From assembly GCF_001998865.1 (NCBI RefSeq), contig NZ_CP019607.1, forward strand, positions 682,001-746,000: DNA of 64,000 nt, given 5' to 3'. Position numbers and translations under genes: made by a program. Below are positions 49,659-61,417 of this stretch, piece after piece (position 1 is the first letter of the stretch; each line of letters begins with the position of its first letter). The stretch is from Tessaracoccus flavescens. Lineage in GTDB: Bacteria; Actinomycetota; Actinomycetes; Propionibacteriales; Propionibacteriaceae. The notes under the pieces are model-generated. The model worked only from the letters and a program-made list of their open reading frames with translations, was not told the DNA's origin and searched no databases.

Positions 49659-51025
49659 CAGGATTCCTTCCCTTCGACGATGACCTCGTCGACGACGACC
49701 GGATCGGTCTCCTCTGCTGCGCGGGCGCCCGCGACGACCCCGACGAGCTCGGGTAGCTGCTGCCCCGGCATCGGCGGGACGGGATAGCCGCCCGCGAAGG
49801 CGTCGTAGACCTCGTTGGGTGAGCTCGGGATCTCCGGCTCGGTGGACTGTGGACGGTTGGCGCCCCAGATCCAGTAGACGACGATGCCGAGCAGCAGCGC
49901 GAGACCGATGGTCGCGTTGCGGAACTCGGTGTTGGCCACGAGCGCGACCACGATGATCCACACGAGCGAGACCTCGATCAGCACCTTCCAGCCCAGGTCC
50001 ATGAACTGGTCGTAGCGCAGGCGGGGAAGGGTGCCGCGCAGCCAGACGAACACGGAGATCAGGAGCTGGACCTTGAGGATGAACCAGATCGGCCCGAGCC
50101 ACGGGTTGTTGAGGAAACCGAAGAACGGCACGCTGTCGGCCAGCCAGTTCAGCGGCCAGGGGGTGAGGTAGCCGCCCAGGAACAAGGTGGTGCACACGGC
50201 CGAGACGGTGGCCATGTTGATGTACTCGGCCAGGAAGTACAGGGCGTAGCGGAAGCCCGAGTACTCGGTGATGTAGCCGGAGACGAGCTCGGACTCACAC
50301 TCGGGCAGGTCGAACGGGGCGCGGTTGGTCTCGCCGACCATCGAGATCGCGTAGATCACGAAGGACGGGAAAAGCAGCAGCGCGAACCAGCCGGGGAGGC
50401 CGAAGTTGAACGTCATGTCCGTGAACGGGATGCCGAAGGTCAGCGTCTCGCGCTGCGCCTCGACGATCTCGTGGGTCGACATCGAGCCTGCCATCAGGAA
50501 CACGCCGACCATGGAAAGGCCCATCGAGATCTCATAGGAGATCATCTGGGCGGTCGAGCGGATCGAGCCGAGGAACGAGTAGGTCGAGTTGCCCGCCCAG
50601 CCGGCGAGCACGATGCCGTAGATGCCGATTGACGCGGTGGCCAGGATGAACACCGCCGCGACGGGCAGGTCGGTCAGCTGCAGCCGGGTCTCGACGCCGA
50701 ACATCGTCACCTCGCCGCCGAACGGGATGACGGTCCAGCAGGTGAAGGCCGCGACCGCGGTGAGCACTGGCGCCAGTGAGAAGATGATCTTGTCTGCGTT
50801 CTTCGGTCGGAAGTCCTCCTTGACGAGGAGCTTGGCACCGTCGGCGAGTGCCTGTCCGAGGCCGAACGGGCCGTTCATGATCGGGCCGAGGCGGTGCTGC
50901 ATCTTGCCGACGAGACGACGCTCGTACCAGACGTTGAAGATGGTCCAGACCAGGAGGATGACGAAGAGCGCCACGACCTTGATCAGGATCAGCCACCAGG
51001 GGTCCTGGAAGAAGATGTTGTTCAT
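49658..51025 (-). CDS. nuoH: NADH-quinone oxidoreductase subunit H
   Basis: 455 residues, eight-helix membrane subunit forming the quinone cavity floor. Seen are [40 protein letters not shown] and the acidic quinone-side loop [20 protein letters not shown]. The C-terminal about 60 residues form a hydrophilic tail, an actinobacterial addition. Three bases separate it from nuoG. Confidence 0.96.
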   Translation of the reverse strand: MNNIFFQDPWWLILIKVVALFVILLVWTIFNVWYERRLVGKMQHRLGPIMNGPFGLGQALADGAKLLVKEDFRPKNADKIIFSLAPVLTAVAAFTCWTVIPFGGEVTMFGVETRLQLTDLPVAAVFILATASIGIYGIVLAGWAGNSTYSFLGSIRSTAQMISYEISMGLSMVGVFLMAGSMSTHEIVEAQRETLTFGIPFTDMTFNFGLPGWFALLLFPSFVIYAISMVGETNRAPFDLPECESELVSGYITEYSGFRYALYFLAEYINMATVSAVCTTLFLGGYLTPWPLNWLADSVPFFGFLNNPWLGPIWFILKVQLLISVFVWLRGTLPRLRYDQFMDLGWKVLIEVSLVWIIVVALVANTEFRNATIGLALLLGIVVYWIWGANRPQSTEPEIPSSPNEVYDAFAGGYPVPPMPGQQLPELVGVVAGARAAEETDPVVVDEVIVEGKES

Positions 51026-51028
51026 CGG

Positions 51029-53431
51029 TTACTCCCCTTCGTCCACGGTCACGGCCGAGACGCTCACCTGGGTGCCGGGTGCGGCCCAGAGGCGTTCGTC
51101 ACGTTTGTGGTTCATCGGAATCCAGACGACGTCGTCGACCATGTGGTCCACGATGTCGACCGGGAGCACGACCGTCGCGTCCCCGGCGGAGATCCGCGCG
51201 ACGTCGGCGAGGCCGAGGTTCTCGGCTGTCGCGCGCGAGACCCGGGCGACGGCGGGTCGCGCGGTGGCGCGCAGCGCCAGTTCGAAGTCGTTGCCCTGCG
51301 AGTCGTCGAGCAGCTCGCGCCAGCTGGCGAGCTTCAGCCCGTCCTGCGGGATCGCTGGCGCTTCATGCGGGGCGGCAGCATGCTCGCCTTCCCAGCGGCC
51401 GAGCTCGTTCAGGTCGGTCCAGGCCGGCTTGGCGGCGCGGAAGCCCAGTTCCGAGCCGAGGGCGTCGGCGAGGGCGGCGAGGATGCGCAGGTCGGTCATC
51501 GGGGTGACCGGTGCGCGGTTGACGATGCCGACGCGGCCCTCGCGGTGCTCCCAGTTCAGGAAGTGACCGGACTGCTCCTCGAGCAGCGAGGCCGGGAAGA
51601 CCACGTCCGCCCGCTCGGTGACCTGGCTGGCACGCTGCTCGATGCTGACCACGAACTGTGCGTTGTCGAGGCCGGCGAGCGCCGCGGCCGGGTCGCCGAG
51701 GTCGGAGGGGTCGACGCCCGCGATGACGACGGCCTTGAGGCTGCCGTCCGCGAGGGCGGCGAACTGCTCGTCGGCGCTGAGGCCCGGCTCGGCAGGAAGC
51801 GAGGCGACGCCCCACTGTGCCGCGACGTCGACCCGTGCGGCCGCATCGGAGACCGGGCGTCCGCCGGGAAGCAGGGTCGGCAGACAGCCGGCCTCGAGGG
51901 CACCGAGCTCGCCTGCGCGGCGCGGAATCCAGGCGAGGCGGGCTCCGGTCTGGTCGGCCGCCGCGGCGGCGGCGCTGAGCACACCGTGAAGGGCGGCTGC
52001 CCGCTCCCCCACCAGGATGACGGTGCCCGCGTCGAGCCCCTCGAGCTGGCTGAGCGCGACGGCCTCCTGACCGGGGGCGACCGGGACGACGGTTGCCTTG
52101 AGCTTGTCGCTGCCGCGCGAGGTGAACGGCGCGAGGGTGGTCACCTTGAGGGTGCCCCTTCGCACCGCCTTGCGCAGGCGCAGGAACACGATGGGCGACT
52201 CGTCCTCAGGCTCGAAGCTGACCAGCACGACGTGGTTGGCCGCCTCGAGATCGGCGTAGGTGACCGACTCGGCGAGGGTACGGCCTGCCACGCGGGCGGC
52301 GAGGAACTGGGCCTCCTCGGCCGAGGCCGGGCGCGATCGGAAGTCGATGCTGTTGGTGCCGAGCACGGCGCGCGCGAACTTCGAGTAGCCGTAGGCGTTC
52401 TCGGCGGTCAGGCGACCACCGGTCTGCACGCCGACCGAGGAACCGGCGGCGCGGAGTCCATGCACCGCTGCGTCGATGGCCTCGGGCCACGAGGCGGGCT
52501 GCAGGACGCCGTCGCGACGCACGAGCGGACGCGTGATCCGGTCGTCTCCACGGCCGTACATGAAGCCGAAGCGGCCCTTGTCGCAGCTCCACTCCTCGTT
52601 CACCTCAGGCAGTTCGCCCGCGAGGCGGCGCTTGATCTGGTGATGGCGCTGGTCCGCGCGCAGCTGGCAGCCGGAGGCGCAGTGCTCGCAGGTCGTCGTG
52701 GTCGACACGAGGTCGAACGGACGTGCTTGGAAGCGGTAGGCGGCAGAGGTGAGGGCGCCGACGGGGCAGATCTGGACGACGTTGCCGGAGAAGTAGGAGT
52801 TGTGGGGATCCTGCTCGTAGATGCCGATCTGCTGCAGCGCCCCGCGCTCGACGAGCGCGATGAACGGGTCGCCGGAGATCTGCTCCGAGAAGCGGGTGCA
52901 GCGCGCACACAGCACGCAGCGCTCGCGGTCGAGGAGGATCTGGGCCGAGATGCTGACCGGCTTCGGGAAGGTGCGCTTGCGGCCCTCGTAGCGGCTCTCC
53001 CCCGGGCCGTTGGTCATCGCCTGGTTCTGCAGGGGGCACTCGCCGCCCTTGTCGCAGATCGGGCAGTCGAGGGGGTGGTTGATCAGCAGGAACTCGATCA
53101 TCCCCTCCTGCGCCTTCGCGGCGACGGCGGAGGTGACCTGCGTGTTGACCTTCATGCCCTCGGCCACCGGCATGGTGCAGGAGGCCTGCGGCTTCGGGAA
53201 ACCGCGCCCGTTGCCCGCGTCGGGGATGTCGACCATGCACTGGCGGCAGGCGCCGACGGGGTCGAGCAGCGGGTGGTCGCAGAAGCGCGGGATGGCGGTT
53301 CCCACCATCTCGGCGGCGCGGATGATCAGCGTCCCCTTCGGCACGCTCACCTGGGTGCCGTCGATGGTCAGCGTGACCAGGTCTGGCTTCGGGGTGACCT
53401 CGCCGGAGGTGGTCTTCGCGTCGACTGTCAT
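51029..53431 (-). CDS. nuoG: NADH-quinone oxidoreductase subunit G
   Basis: 800 residues. The N-terminal [2Fe-2S] domain (PRFCDHPLLDPVGACRQCM) is followed by the His/Cys cluster region (DCPICDKGGECPLQNQ), a [4Fe-4S] motif (CVLCARCTRF) and a molybdopterin-oxidoreductase-like C-terminal domain. The additional C-x2-C-x3-C...C site for cluster N7 (CEHCASGC and CDKGRFG) is retained, as in E. coli and Thermus. The start MTVDAKTTSGE overlaps nuoF by 4 bases. Confidence 0.95.
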   Translation of the reverse strand: MTVDAKTTSGEVTPKPDLVTLTIDGTQVSVPKGTLIIRAAEMVGTAIPRFCDHPLLDPVGACRQCMVDIPDAGNGRGFPKPQASCTMPVAEGMKVNTQVTSAVAAKAQEGMIEFLLINHPLDCPICDKGGECPLQNQAMTNGPGESRYEGRKRTFPKPVSISAQILLDRERCVLCARCTRFSEQISGDPFIALVERGALQQIGIYEQDPHNSYFSGNVVQICPVGALTSAAYRFQARPFDLVSTTTTCEHCASGCQLRADQRHHQIKRRLAGELPEVNEEWSCDKGRFGFMYGRGDDRITRPLVRRDGVLQPASWPEAIDAAVHGLRAAGSSVGVQTGGRLTAENAYGYSKFARAVLGTNSIDFRSRPASAEEAQFLAARVAGRTLAESVTYADLEAANHVVLVSFEPEDESPIVFLRLRKAVRRGTLKVTTLAPFTSRGSDKLKATVVPVAPGQEAVALSQLEGLDAGTVILVGERAAALHGVLSAAAAAADQTGARLAWIPRRAGELGALEAGCLPTLLPGGRPVSDAAARVDVAAQWGVASLPAEPGLSADEQFAALADGSLKAVVIAGVDPSDLGDPAAALAGLDNAQFVVSIEQRASQVTERADVVFPASLLEEQSGHFLNWEHREGRVGIVNRAPVTPMTDLRILAALADALGSELGFRAAKPAWTDLNELGRWEGEHAAAPHEAPAIPQDGLKLASWRELLDDSQGNDFELALRATARPAVARVSRATAENLGLADVARISAGDATVVLPVDIVDHMVDDVVWIPMNHKRDERLWAAPGTQVSVSAVTVDEGE

Positions 53432-54741
53432 CGCGCGTCTCCTTCCACGGTGAACAGGGCGCTCTTCTCGTAGGGGAACAGCTCCCAGGCGGGGGTGGTG
53501 TAGCCCTGCTCGAACTCGGAGCGGAAGTGCTTGACCGCGCTGGTCACGCAGGCCACCGCACCGTCGGCGAGCGCGCAGAACGAGCGGCCGCCGATGTTGT
53601 CGCAGATGTCGAGCAGCTTGTCGACGTCGCCCTCCTGGGCGGTTCCCGCCTCGAAGCGCATCAGCAGCTGGACGAGCCACCACGAGCCCTCACGACACGG
53701 GGTGCACTTGCCACAGCTCTCGTGCTTGTAGAACTCGACGAAGCGCAGCGTGGTGCGCACGATCGAGGTGGTCTCGTCGAAGATCTGCAGGGCCTTCGTG
53801 CCGAGCATGGTGCCTGCGGCCGCCATCGACTCGTAGTCGAGCGGAAGGTCGAGCGAGTCGCCCGTGAGGATCGGGGTGGACGATCCGCCTGGGGTGAAGA
53901 ACTTCAGCTGGTGGCCGTCGCGGATGCCTCCCGCGAGGTCAATCAGCTGGCGAAGCGTGATGCCCATGGGGGCCTCGAACTGGCCCGGGTTCTTCACATG
54001 CCCCGAGAGCGAGTAGAGCGTGAAGCCCTTCGACTTCTCGGTGCCCATCGACTGGAACCAGTCGGCCCCGTTGTCGACGATCGACGGCACGGAGGCGATC
54101 GACTCGACGTTGTTGATGACCGTCGGCGAGGCGTAGAGGCCGGCGACGGCGGGGAACGGCGGGCGCAGGCGAGGCTGGCCGCGGCGTCCCTCGAGCGAGT
54201 CGAGCAGTGCCGTCTCCTCGCCGCAGATGTAGGCGCCAGCACCGGCGTGGACGATGATGTCCAGGTCGTAGCCGGTGCCGAGGATGTTCTTGCCGAGGTA
54301 GCCGGCGGCGTAGGCCTCGCGGACCGCCTGCTGCAGGCGACGGATCACGTGCAGGACCTCGCCTCGGCAGTAGATGAACGAGGTGTGGCCGTTGATGGCG
54401 TACGAGGAGATGATGATGCCCTCGACCAGCGTGTGCGGGCTCGCCATCATCAGCGGCATGTCCTTGCAGGTGCCCGGCTCCGACTCGTCGGCGTTGACCA
54501 CGAGGTACTTCGGGTTGGGGTTGTCCTGCGGGACGAAGGACCACTTCATGCCGGTCGGGAAGCCTGCGCCGCCACGGCCGCGGAGGTTGGCGTCCTTGAC
54601 GAGCGTCACGACGTCCTCGGGCTTCATCCCCAGCGCCTTGCGCATCGCGCGGTAGCCGCCGGTCGCCTCGTAGCGGGACAGCTTCCACGAGTTGTCCTCG
54701 CCCCACTGGGCGCTGAGGACGGGGGTAAGCAGATCGGTCAC
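53428..54741 (-). CDS. nuoF: NADH-quinone oxidoreductase subunit F
   Basis: 437 residues. The NADH/FMN site is in LRGRGGAGFPTGMKWSFV and GAYICGEETALLDSLEGRRG. The N3 [4Fe-4S] ligands are in ESCGKCTPCREG plus a later Cys. It oxidises NADH and feeds electrons into NuoG, so this complex I is of the full NADH-oxidising type. Overlaps nuoE and nuoG by 4 bases each. Confidence 0.96.
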   Translation of the reverse strand: MTDLLTPVLSAQWGEDNSWKLSRYEATGGYRAMRKALGMKPEDVVTLVKDANLRGRGGAGFPTGMKWSFVPQDNPNPKYLVVNADESEPGTCKDMPLMMASPHTLVEGIIISSYAINGHTSFIYCRGEVLHVIRRLQQAVREAYAAGYLGKNILGTGYDLDIIVHAGAGAYICGEETALLDSLEGRRGQPRLRPPFPAVAGLYASPTVINNVESIASVPSIVDNGADWFQSMGTEKSKGFTLYSLSGHVKNPGQFEAPMGITLRQLIDLAGGIRDGHQLKFFTPGGSSTPILTGDSLDLPLDYESMAAAGTMLGTKALQIFDETTSIVRTTLRFVEFYKHESCGKCTPCREGSWWLVQLLMRFEAGTAQEGDVDKLLDICDNIGGRSFCALADGAVACVTSAVKHFRSEFEQGYTTPAWELFPYEKSALFTVEGDAR

Positions 54742-55477
54742 TTGGCGTCTCCCTGCTCCACGGGGGCCGGCTTGGCGTCGGCCGGGGGTGCGGTCCAGTC
54801 GTTGTCACGGGCGATCACACGGCCGAGCAGCGAGGCGGGACCCGCGGAGGGGCCCTCGTCGGCGCGGCCGTCGGGGAAGCCCGCGAGCACGCGCTCGGCC
54901 TCGCGCCACGACGTGATGGTCGCGCCACGCGGCGAGACGACCTCGCGGTCGTCGCGCAGGTCGCCGAGCAGGTGCTCGAGCTTCTGCGGGGTCATGTTGT
55001 CGAAGAACTCCCAGTTGACCATCGCGACCGGGGCGAAGTCACAGGCGGCGTTGCACTCGAGGCGCTCGAGCGAGATCTGGCCGTCGGGGGTGGTCTGGTT
55101 CTCGTCGATGCCGAGGAACTGCTTGGCGCGCTCAAGCAGGATGTCGCCGCCCATCACCGCGCAGAGCGCCGTGGTGCAGATGCCGACGTGCTGTTTACCC
55201 GCCGGGCGGCGCTTGTACATCGTGTAGAACGTCGCCACGCCGGAGACCTGGGCGGTGGTGATGTCGAGGATCTCGGCGCACACCTCGATGCCGCGCGGGC
55301 TGACCCGGCCGTCGACCGACTGCACGAGGTGCAGCATCGGAAGCAGGGCGGAGCGGGCCTCGGGGTAGCGGCCGGCGAGCTCACGCAGCTCGGCGATCGT
55401 CGTCTCGTCGATGCTCGACGACTGATCCGAGTAGTCCACCGAGCCGGAGTCGGGGAAATGGCTGGCAAAGTGGCCGC

Positions 55478-55481
<4 letters not shown>
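54738..55481 (-). CDS. nuoE: NADH-quinone oxidoreductase subunit E
   Basis: 247 residues. Thioredoxin-like [2Fe-2S] subunit with ligands in [12 protein letters not shown] and [12 protein letters not shown]. The C-terminal about 60 residues (Ala/Pro/Asp-rich) extend past the usual end. Start [13 protein letters not shown] overlaps the nuoD stop by 4 bases. Confidence 0.94.
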
Positions 55482-56826
<1,345 letters not shown>

Positions 56827-56827
<1 letters not shown>

Positions 56828-57522
56828 CAGGAGTAGGACCTCCGGTTGTCAGGTGCGGGCACCTTCGCGCCCTTGTATTCGACGTCGACGCCGCCGAGCG
56901 GGTAGTCCTTGCGCTGCGGGTGTCCACGCCAGTCGTCCGGCATCAGGATGCGGGTCAGCGAGGGATGGCCGTCGAAGATGATGCCGAACATGTCCCAGGT
57001 CTCCCGCTCGTGCCAGTCGGCCATCGGGTAGATCGGCGTGACGGACGGGAGGTGGGGATCGGCGTCGGTGCAGGTGACCTCGAGCCGGACCCGACGGTTG
57101 TGGGTGTAGCTCAGCAGGTGGTAGACGGAGTGCAGCTCGGAGCCGGTCTGCTCCGGGTAGTGCACGCCGGAGACGGAGACGCACACCTCGAAGCGGAGGT
57201 GGGCGTCGTCACGGAACGACCGTGCGACCTCGACCAGCTGCTCGCGCGGGACGTAGATGGTCAGCTCGCCCCGGTCGTAGACCCAGCGGGCGTCGGCGAG
57301 GCCGGGCACGACCTCGAGGGCGCGGGCATGGATCGAGTCGAAGGGCTCGCCGAACGGGGGCTCGGTCTGGCCGGGCATCGACACGTGGCGCACGAGGCCG
57401 TTGTAGCCGGAGGTGTCGCTCGAGCCGCCGGACCACATGCCCTTGCGCGTCTCGAAGACGGGAAGCGAGGTGTTCTCGTCGCCGGTCGCGGGCAGGTTCT
57501 CCTCGGGGGTCTGCTCGCTCAT
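56827..57522 (-). CDS. nuoC: NADH-quinone oxidoreductase subunit C
   Basis: 231 residues. The 30 kDa domain has the signature [20 protein letters not shown] and ends at [18 protein letters not shown]. The N-terminal about 50 residues are Glu/Thr/Gly-rich and poorly conserved. Separate from nuoD, unlike the fused nuoCD of E. coli. Overlaps nuoB by 4 bases. Confidence 0.95.
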
Positions 57523-58073
57523 CGCACGAGGCCCTTCATCTCGATCTTGGCGGGCGCGGCGAGGGCGGCCTGCTCGGCCTCCTCGATCGCCTTGGTCTCG
57601 TTCGGTCCGATCGGGCGGTGCTGGACCTTCTCGCGGAGCTTGAACATGGCCTCGATCAGCATGTCGGGCCGCGGCGGGCAGCCGGGGATGTACATGTCGA
57701 CGGGCAGGAAGTGGTCACAGCCCTGGACGACGGCGTAGTTGTTGAACATGCCGCCAGACGAGGCGCAGGCGCCCATCGAGATGACCCACTTCGGGTTCGG
57801 CATCTGGTCGTAGACCTGGCGGATGACGGGCGCCATCTTCTGGGAGACACGGCCGGAGACGATCATGAGGTCGGCCTGGCGCGGCGAGGCGCGGAACACC
57901 TCCTGGCCCCAACGTCCCGAGTCGTAGCGCGGGGTGCCGTAGGCCATCATCTCGATGGCGCAGCACGCCAGACCCATGGTGGCGGGCCAGAACGAGGCCT
58001 TGCGCACCCAGCCGAAGACACCCTCGACCGTGGTCAGAAGGATGCCGCTGGGGAGCTTGTCTTCGATACCCAT
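57519..58073 (-). CDS. nuoB: NADH-quinone oxidoreductase subunit B
   Basis: 184 residues. N2 cluster ligands are in [25 protein letters not shown] and [12 protein letters not shown], with the quinone-side loop [20 protein letters not shown]. It hands electrons from N2 to menaquinone. Follows nuoA by 16 bases. Confidence 0.96.
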   Translation of the reverse strand: MGIEDKLPSGILLTTVEGVFGWVRKASFWPATMGLACCAIEMMAYGTPRYDSGRWGQEVFRASPRQADLMIVSGRVSQKMAPVIRQVYDQMPNPKWVISMGACASSGGMFNNYAVVQGCDHFLPVDMYIPGCPPRPDMLIEAMFKLREKVQHRPIGPNETKAIEEAEQAALAAPAKIEMKGLVR

Positions 58074-58089
58074 GTGAGGAACTCTCCGA

Positions 58090-58449
58090 TCATTCCCAGT
58101 CCAGGCCGTTGCGGCGCAGGACGTAGAAGTAAGGGATGAAGAACAACACGATGAACACGATCATCGCGACGACCGCGAAGGTGCTCAGCTGGTTGTAGGC
58201 GACCGCCCAGGGCAGGAGGAAGACGACCTCGATGTCGAAGACGATGAACATCATCGCGGTGATGTAGTACTTGACCGGGAACCGACCGCCACCGATGGGC
58301 TGCGGGGTGGGCTGGATGCCGCACTCGTAGCTGTCGTACTTGGCACGGTTGTAGCGCCTGGGGCCCACGACGAGGCTCAGGCCCATGGAGATCAGGACGA
58401 ACACAGTCGCCAGGATCACCATGCCCACGATGGGGATATACGGATTCAT
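58090..58449 (-). CDS. nuoA: NADH-quinone oxidoreductase subunit A
   Basis: 119 residues, three membrane helices. The conserved loop [16 protein letters not shown] and the second helix [20 protein letters not shown] are typical. The ATG at 58449 is preceded by GGAAGGATCG; an upstream ATG would give 24 basic residues foreign to NuoA. Confidence 0.96.
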   Translation of the reverse strand: MNPYIPIVGMVILATVFVLISMGLSLVVGPRRYNRAKYDSYECGIQPTPQPIGGGRFPVKYYITAMMFIVFDIEVVFLLPWAVAYNQLSTFAVVAMIVFIVLFFIPYFYVLRRNGLDWE

Positions 58450-58468
58450 CCTTATTCGATCCTTCCGG

Positions 58469-59752
58469 TCAGGCCGACGGGGCGGCCTTGCAGAGGGCGT
58501 TGATGATGCGGTCCATCGCATCTCCGCCGTGCGAGTCGGTGAGGTTGGCCAAGAGCTTCAGCACGAAACGCATCAGCGTCTTGCGGGGAAGCCCGTAGCG
58601 GGTGCAGAGGTGCATGATGCGGGGATCGCCGATCAGCTTCACGAAGATCATGCCCAGGCGATAGTAGCCACCGAGGCTGTCCCTGATCTGCGCCGGGTAG
58701 GCCTGCATCGCCTTCTCGGCGGACGCGGTGCCGAAGCCGCGCGAGTGCGCCTCTGCGATGGCGGCGGCCGCGAGCTCGGCAGACTCCATGGCGTAGGCGA
58801 TGCCCTCGCCGTTGAACGGGTTGACCATGCCGCCCGCGTCGCCGACGAGGACGAGCCCGCGGCCGTAATGCGGCTGCCGGTTGAACGCCATCGGGAGCGC
58901 TGCGCCCTGGATCTTGCCGACCATGTTCTGGTCGCGGAAGCCCCACTCCTCGGGCGTGTGGTCGACCCAGCGCTTCAGGAGGGCGCGGTAGTCGGTCTGG
59001 CCGAAGCCCTTCGAGGTGTTGAGCACGCCGAGGCCGACGTTGCTCGTGCCGTCGCCCATGCCGAACACCCAGCCGTAGCCGGGCATCAGGTTGGACTTGC
59101 CGCGTTCGCCGTCCCACAGCTCGAGCCAGGACTCGAGGTAGTCGTCGTTGGTCCGCGGGCTGGTGTAGTAGGTGCGCACCGCGACGCCCATGGGGCGGTC
59201 GGGGCGCTTGTTGATGCCCATCGAGACGGACAGACGCGACGAGTTGCCGTCCGCGGCGACGACGATCGGCGCGTGGAACGAGCGGCCGTCCTTCGTGGTG
59301 ACACCGGTGATCCGGCCGCTGCGTTCGTCGAGGATGGCTCCGTCGACGTTGGCGCCCTCCACGAGCTCCGCCCCTGCCGCGACGGCGTGCTTGGCGAGCA
59401 TGTCATCGAAGTCGGCGCGCGGGCGCACGAGGCCGTAGGGCGGGAAGTCGGTCAGGTCGGGCCAGGGCAGCTCGAACGGCTCGGTGCGGCCGCCGTAGAC
59501 GCGCAGGCCCTTGTTGTGCAGCCAGCCGTTGCCCTCAGAGGTGTCGATGCCGATGCGCGTGAGCGCGCGGGTCGCACGGGGGGTCAGGCCGTCGCCGCAC
59601 ACCTTCTCGCGGGGGAAGTGCGACTTCTCCAGAAGGGTGACGGACAGGCCGTGACGCGCCAGGTAGGCGGCCGTCGAAGACCCCCCGGGGCCTGCGCCGA
59701 CTACGACGACGTCAGATTCGGCGGCCGCGCCCTCGGGCTTGGCGAACGACAT
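58469..59752 (-). CDS. Geranylgeranyl reductase-family oxidoreductase (probable menaquinone reductase)
   Basis: 427 residues. FAD-binding start VVVVGAGPGGSSTAAYLARH, then EKSHFPREKVCGDGLTPRAT with the Cys typical of the family, and the second FAD motif LVLVGDAGGMVNPFNGEGIA. The mycobacterial relative MenJ saturates one prenyl unit of menaquinone. Its place as first gene before nuoA-N supports quinone-chain reduction here as well. The ATG at 59752 follows CCAGGAGCGTGT. Divergent from the isochorismate synthase gene. Confidence 0.9.
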   Translation of the reverse strand: MSFAKPEGAAAESDVVVVGAGPGGSSTAAYLARHGLSVTLLEKSHFPREKVCGDGLTPRATRALTRIGIDTSEGNGWLHNKGLRVYGGRTEPFELPWPDLTDFPPYGLVRPRADFDDMLAKHAVAAGAELVEGANVDGAILDERSGRITGVTTKDGRSFHAPIVVAADGNSSRLSVSMGINKRPDRPMGVAVRTYYTSPRTNDDYLESWLELWDGERGKSNLMPGYGWVFGMGDGTSNVGLGVLNTSKGFGQTDYRALLKRWVDHTPEEWGFRDQNMVGKIQGAALPMAFNRQPHYGRGLVLVGDAGGMVNPFNGEGIAYAMESAELAAAAIAEAHSRGFGTASAEKAMQAYPAQIRDSLGGYYRLGMIFVKLIGDPRIMHLCTRYGLPRKTLMRFVLKLLANLTDSHGGDAMDRIINALCKAAPSA

Positions 59753-59791
59753 ACACGCTCCTGGGACTGTGACGCTCTTGATTCTCGGGTC

Positions 59792-59821
59792 AGTCTAAGG
59801 CTGGCTGCGATTTTGAGCCAA
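59792..59821 (-). promoter_or_regulatory. Predicted promoter of the quinone reductase-nuo operon
   Basis: On the minus strand TTGGCT (59816-59821) and TAGACT (59792-59797) are 18 bases apart and lie about 40 bases before the first ATG. It would drive a transcript of nearly 18 kb. Confidence 0.4.
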
Positions 59822-59981
59822 CCGAACGCGTGTGATCCTAAACCCGATCTGACAAGGCTCTCGACACATCATTTCGATACATTGTTGTTGCGAAATACAC
59901 TGCGGGAAGTCAGTCGCGGGCCCGGCCCCTCTCCCCCGTGGGTGGTGAGTCGCTCGGGTGGCTCCCGAGCGCCGCCACGGC

Positions 59982-61275
59982 TATGCTCGCGAAGGTGATT
60001 CTCGACTTCGGCAGTGCGCGGATGCGTGCCACCACGGTGGCGATCGACGACCCCGGGCCGCTCGAGCGTTTCCTGCCTGACTCCGGCCCGAGCACGGCGT
60101 TCATCCGCAAGGGCGAAGGCTTCGTGGGGCTGGGCGAGGCGGCGAGGTTCGAGACGGACACGCTCGAGGCAGCCGATGTCTGGTGGGACGAGATCTCGGA
60201 GCAGATCGACCACGACTCGGAGATGCCGGGCGAGTTCGGCACGGGCCCCATCGCGGTCGGCTCCTTCACCTTCGACCCGGACCGCTCCGAGGAGCGCTCG
60301 GTGCTGACGGTCCCACAGACGGTGATCGGCCGGCGGGGCGACGTGTTCTGGATGACGAAGCTCGGCTCCGACCACAACTCGATGGACCTCCCCTCACGCG
60401 GAGCGGCCGCCCTCGCGCCCGTGAATCCGGTCGCTGTCGGCGGGGCCATGGGCGAGGACGTCTGGACCCGCATCGTCGGCGAGGTCGTCTCCCTGATCCG
60501 CAACGACGAGGTGAGCAAGGTGGTGCTCGCGCGCGATCTGCGCATCCGCGCCGACGAGCCGCTCGACCTGCGCTGGATCCTTGACCGCCTGATCCGCGAC
60601 TACCCGATGACCTGGACCTACCTGGTCGACGGGATGGCGGGCGCGACCCCCGAGCTGCTCCTGCGGCGCCAGGGCGGCCTCGTCACCTCCCGCGTACTCG
60701 CAGGCACCGTCTGGCGTGAGGCCGAGGGCGCCGACCCGCTGCAGCTGGCCGCGGAGCTGGCGCGCTCGCAAAAGGACATCTCGGAGCACGAGTTCGCCGT
60801 CGCCTCCGTGGCCGACGCACTCGCCCCCTACTGCCAGGCGATGAACGTGCCGGATGCACCGTCGGTGCTGAAGCTGCCCAACGTGATGCACCTGGCCACC
60901 GACATCACCGGTGTTGTCGGCCCCGAGTCGGGCGCCCTGACCCTTGCCGCCGCGCTGCACCCCAGCGCCGCCGTCTGCGGCACCCCCACACACCTCGCCC
61001 TCGACATCATCTCCGAGCTCGAGTCGCTCGACCGCGGCCGCTATGCGGGCCCCGTCGGCTGGACCGACATGGACGGCGACGGCGAGTGGGCCATCGCCCT
61101 GCGCGGCGGCCAGGTGCGCCCGCACCACCCGCAGGAGATCCAGCTCTTCGCGGGCGCCGGCGTCGTCGCCGACTCCGACCCTGAGGTCGAGCTCGCCGAG
61201 ACCGGAGCCAAGCTCGTCCCGATGCTTCAGGCCCTCGGCCTCGACCCCGCCACCGCGACTCCTGCGCCCCGCTGA
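59982..61275 (+). CDS. menF: Isochorismate synthase
   Basis: 430 residues from ATG 59982. GTG 59938 and GTG 59995 are other possible starts; none has a clear ribosome binding site. Chorismate-binding fold with GMAGATPELLLRRQGGLVTS, the helix AELARSQKDISEHEFAVASV, HPSAAVCGTPTHLALDIISE and RGRYAGPVGWTDMDGDGEWA with active-site acids. It converts chorismate to isochorismate, the entry step to menaquinone, though siderophore-type isochorismate synthases look alike. The menaquinone reading is favoured because the divergent operon encodes quinone-chain enzymes and complex I. Confidence 0.87.
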
Positions 61276-61417
61276 CCGCCATCTGAACGCTGGATTGAGC
61301 CATACCTGGCGTGATCCGTGAGGTCAAGTCCTCTGACCTCTTCAGCAAGGGGCGGGATAAGTATTCGGTGCCCGGACAGTGGAGCCGACAACACCGTGGG
61401 GCCGATAGCCTTCTACC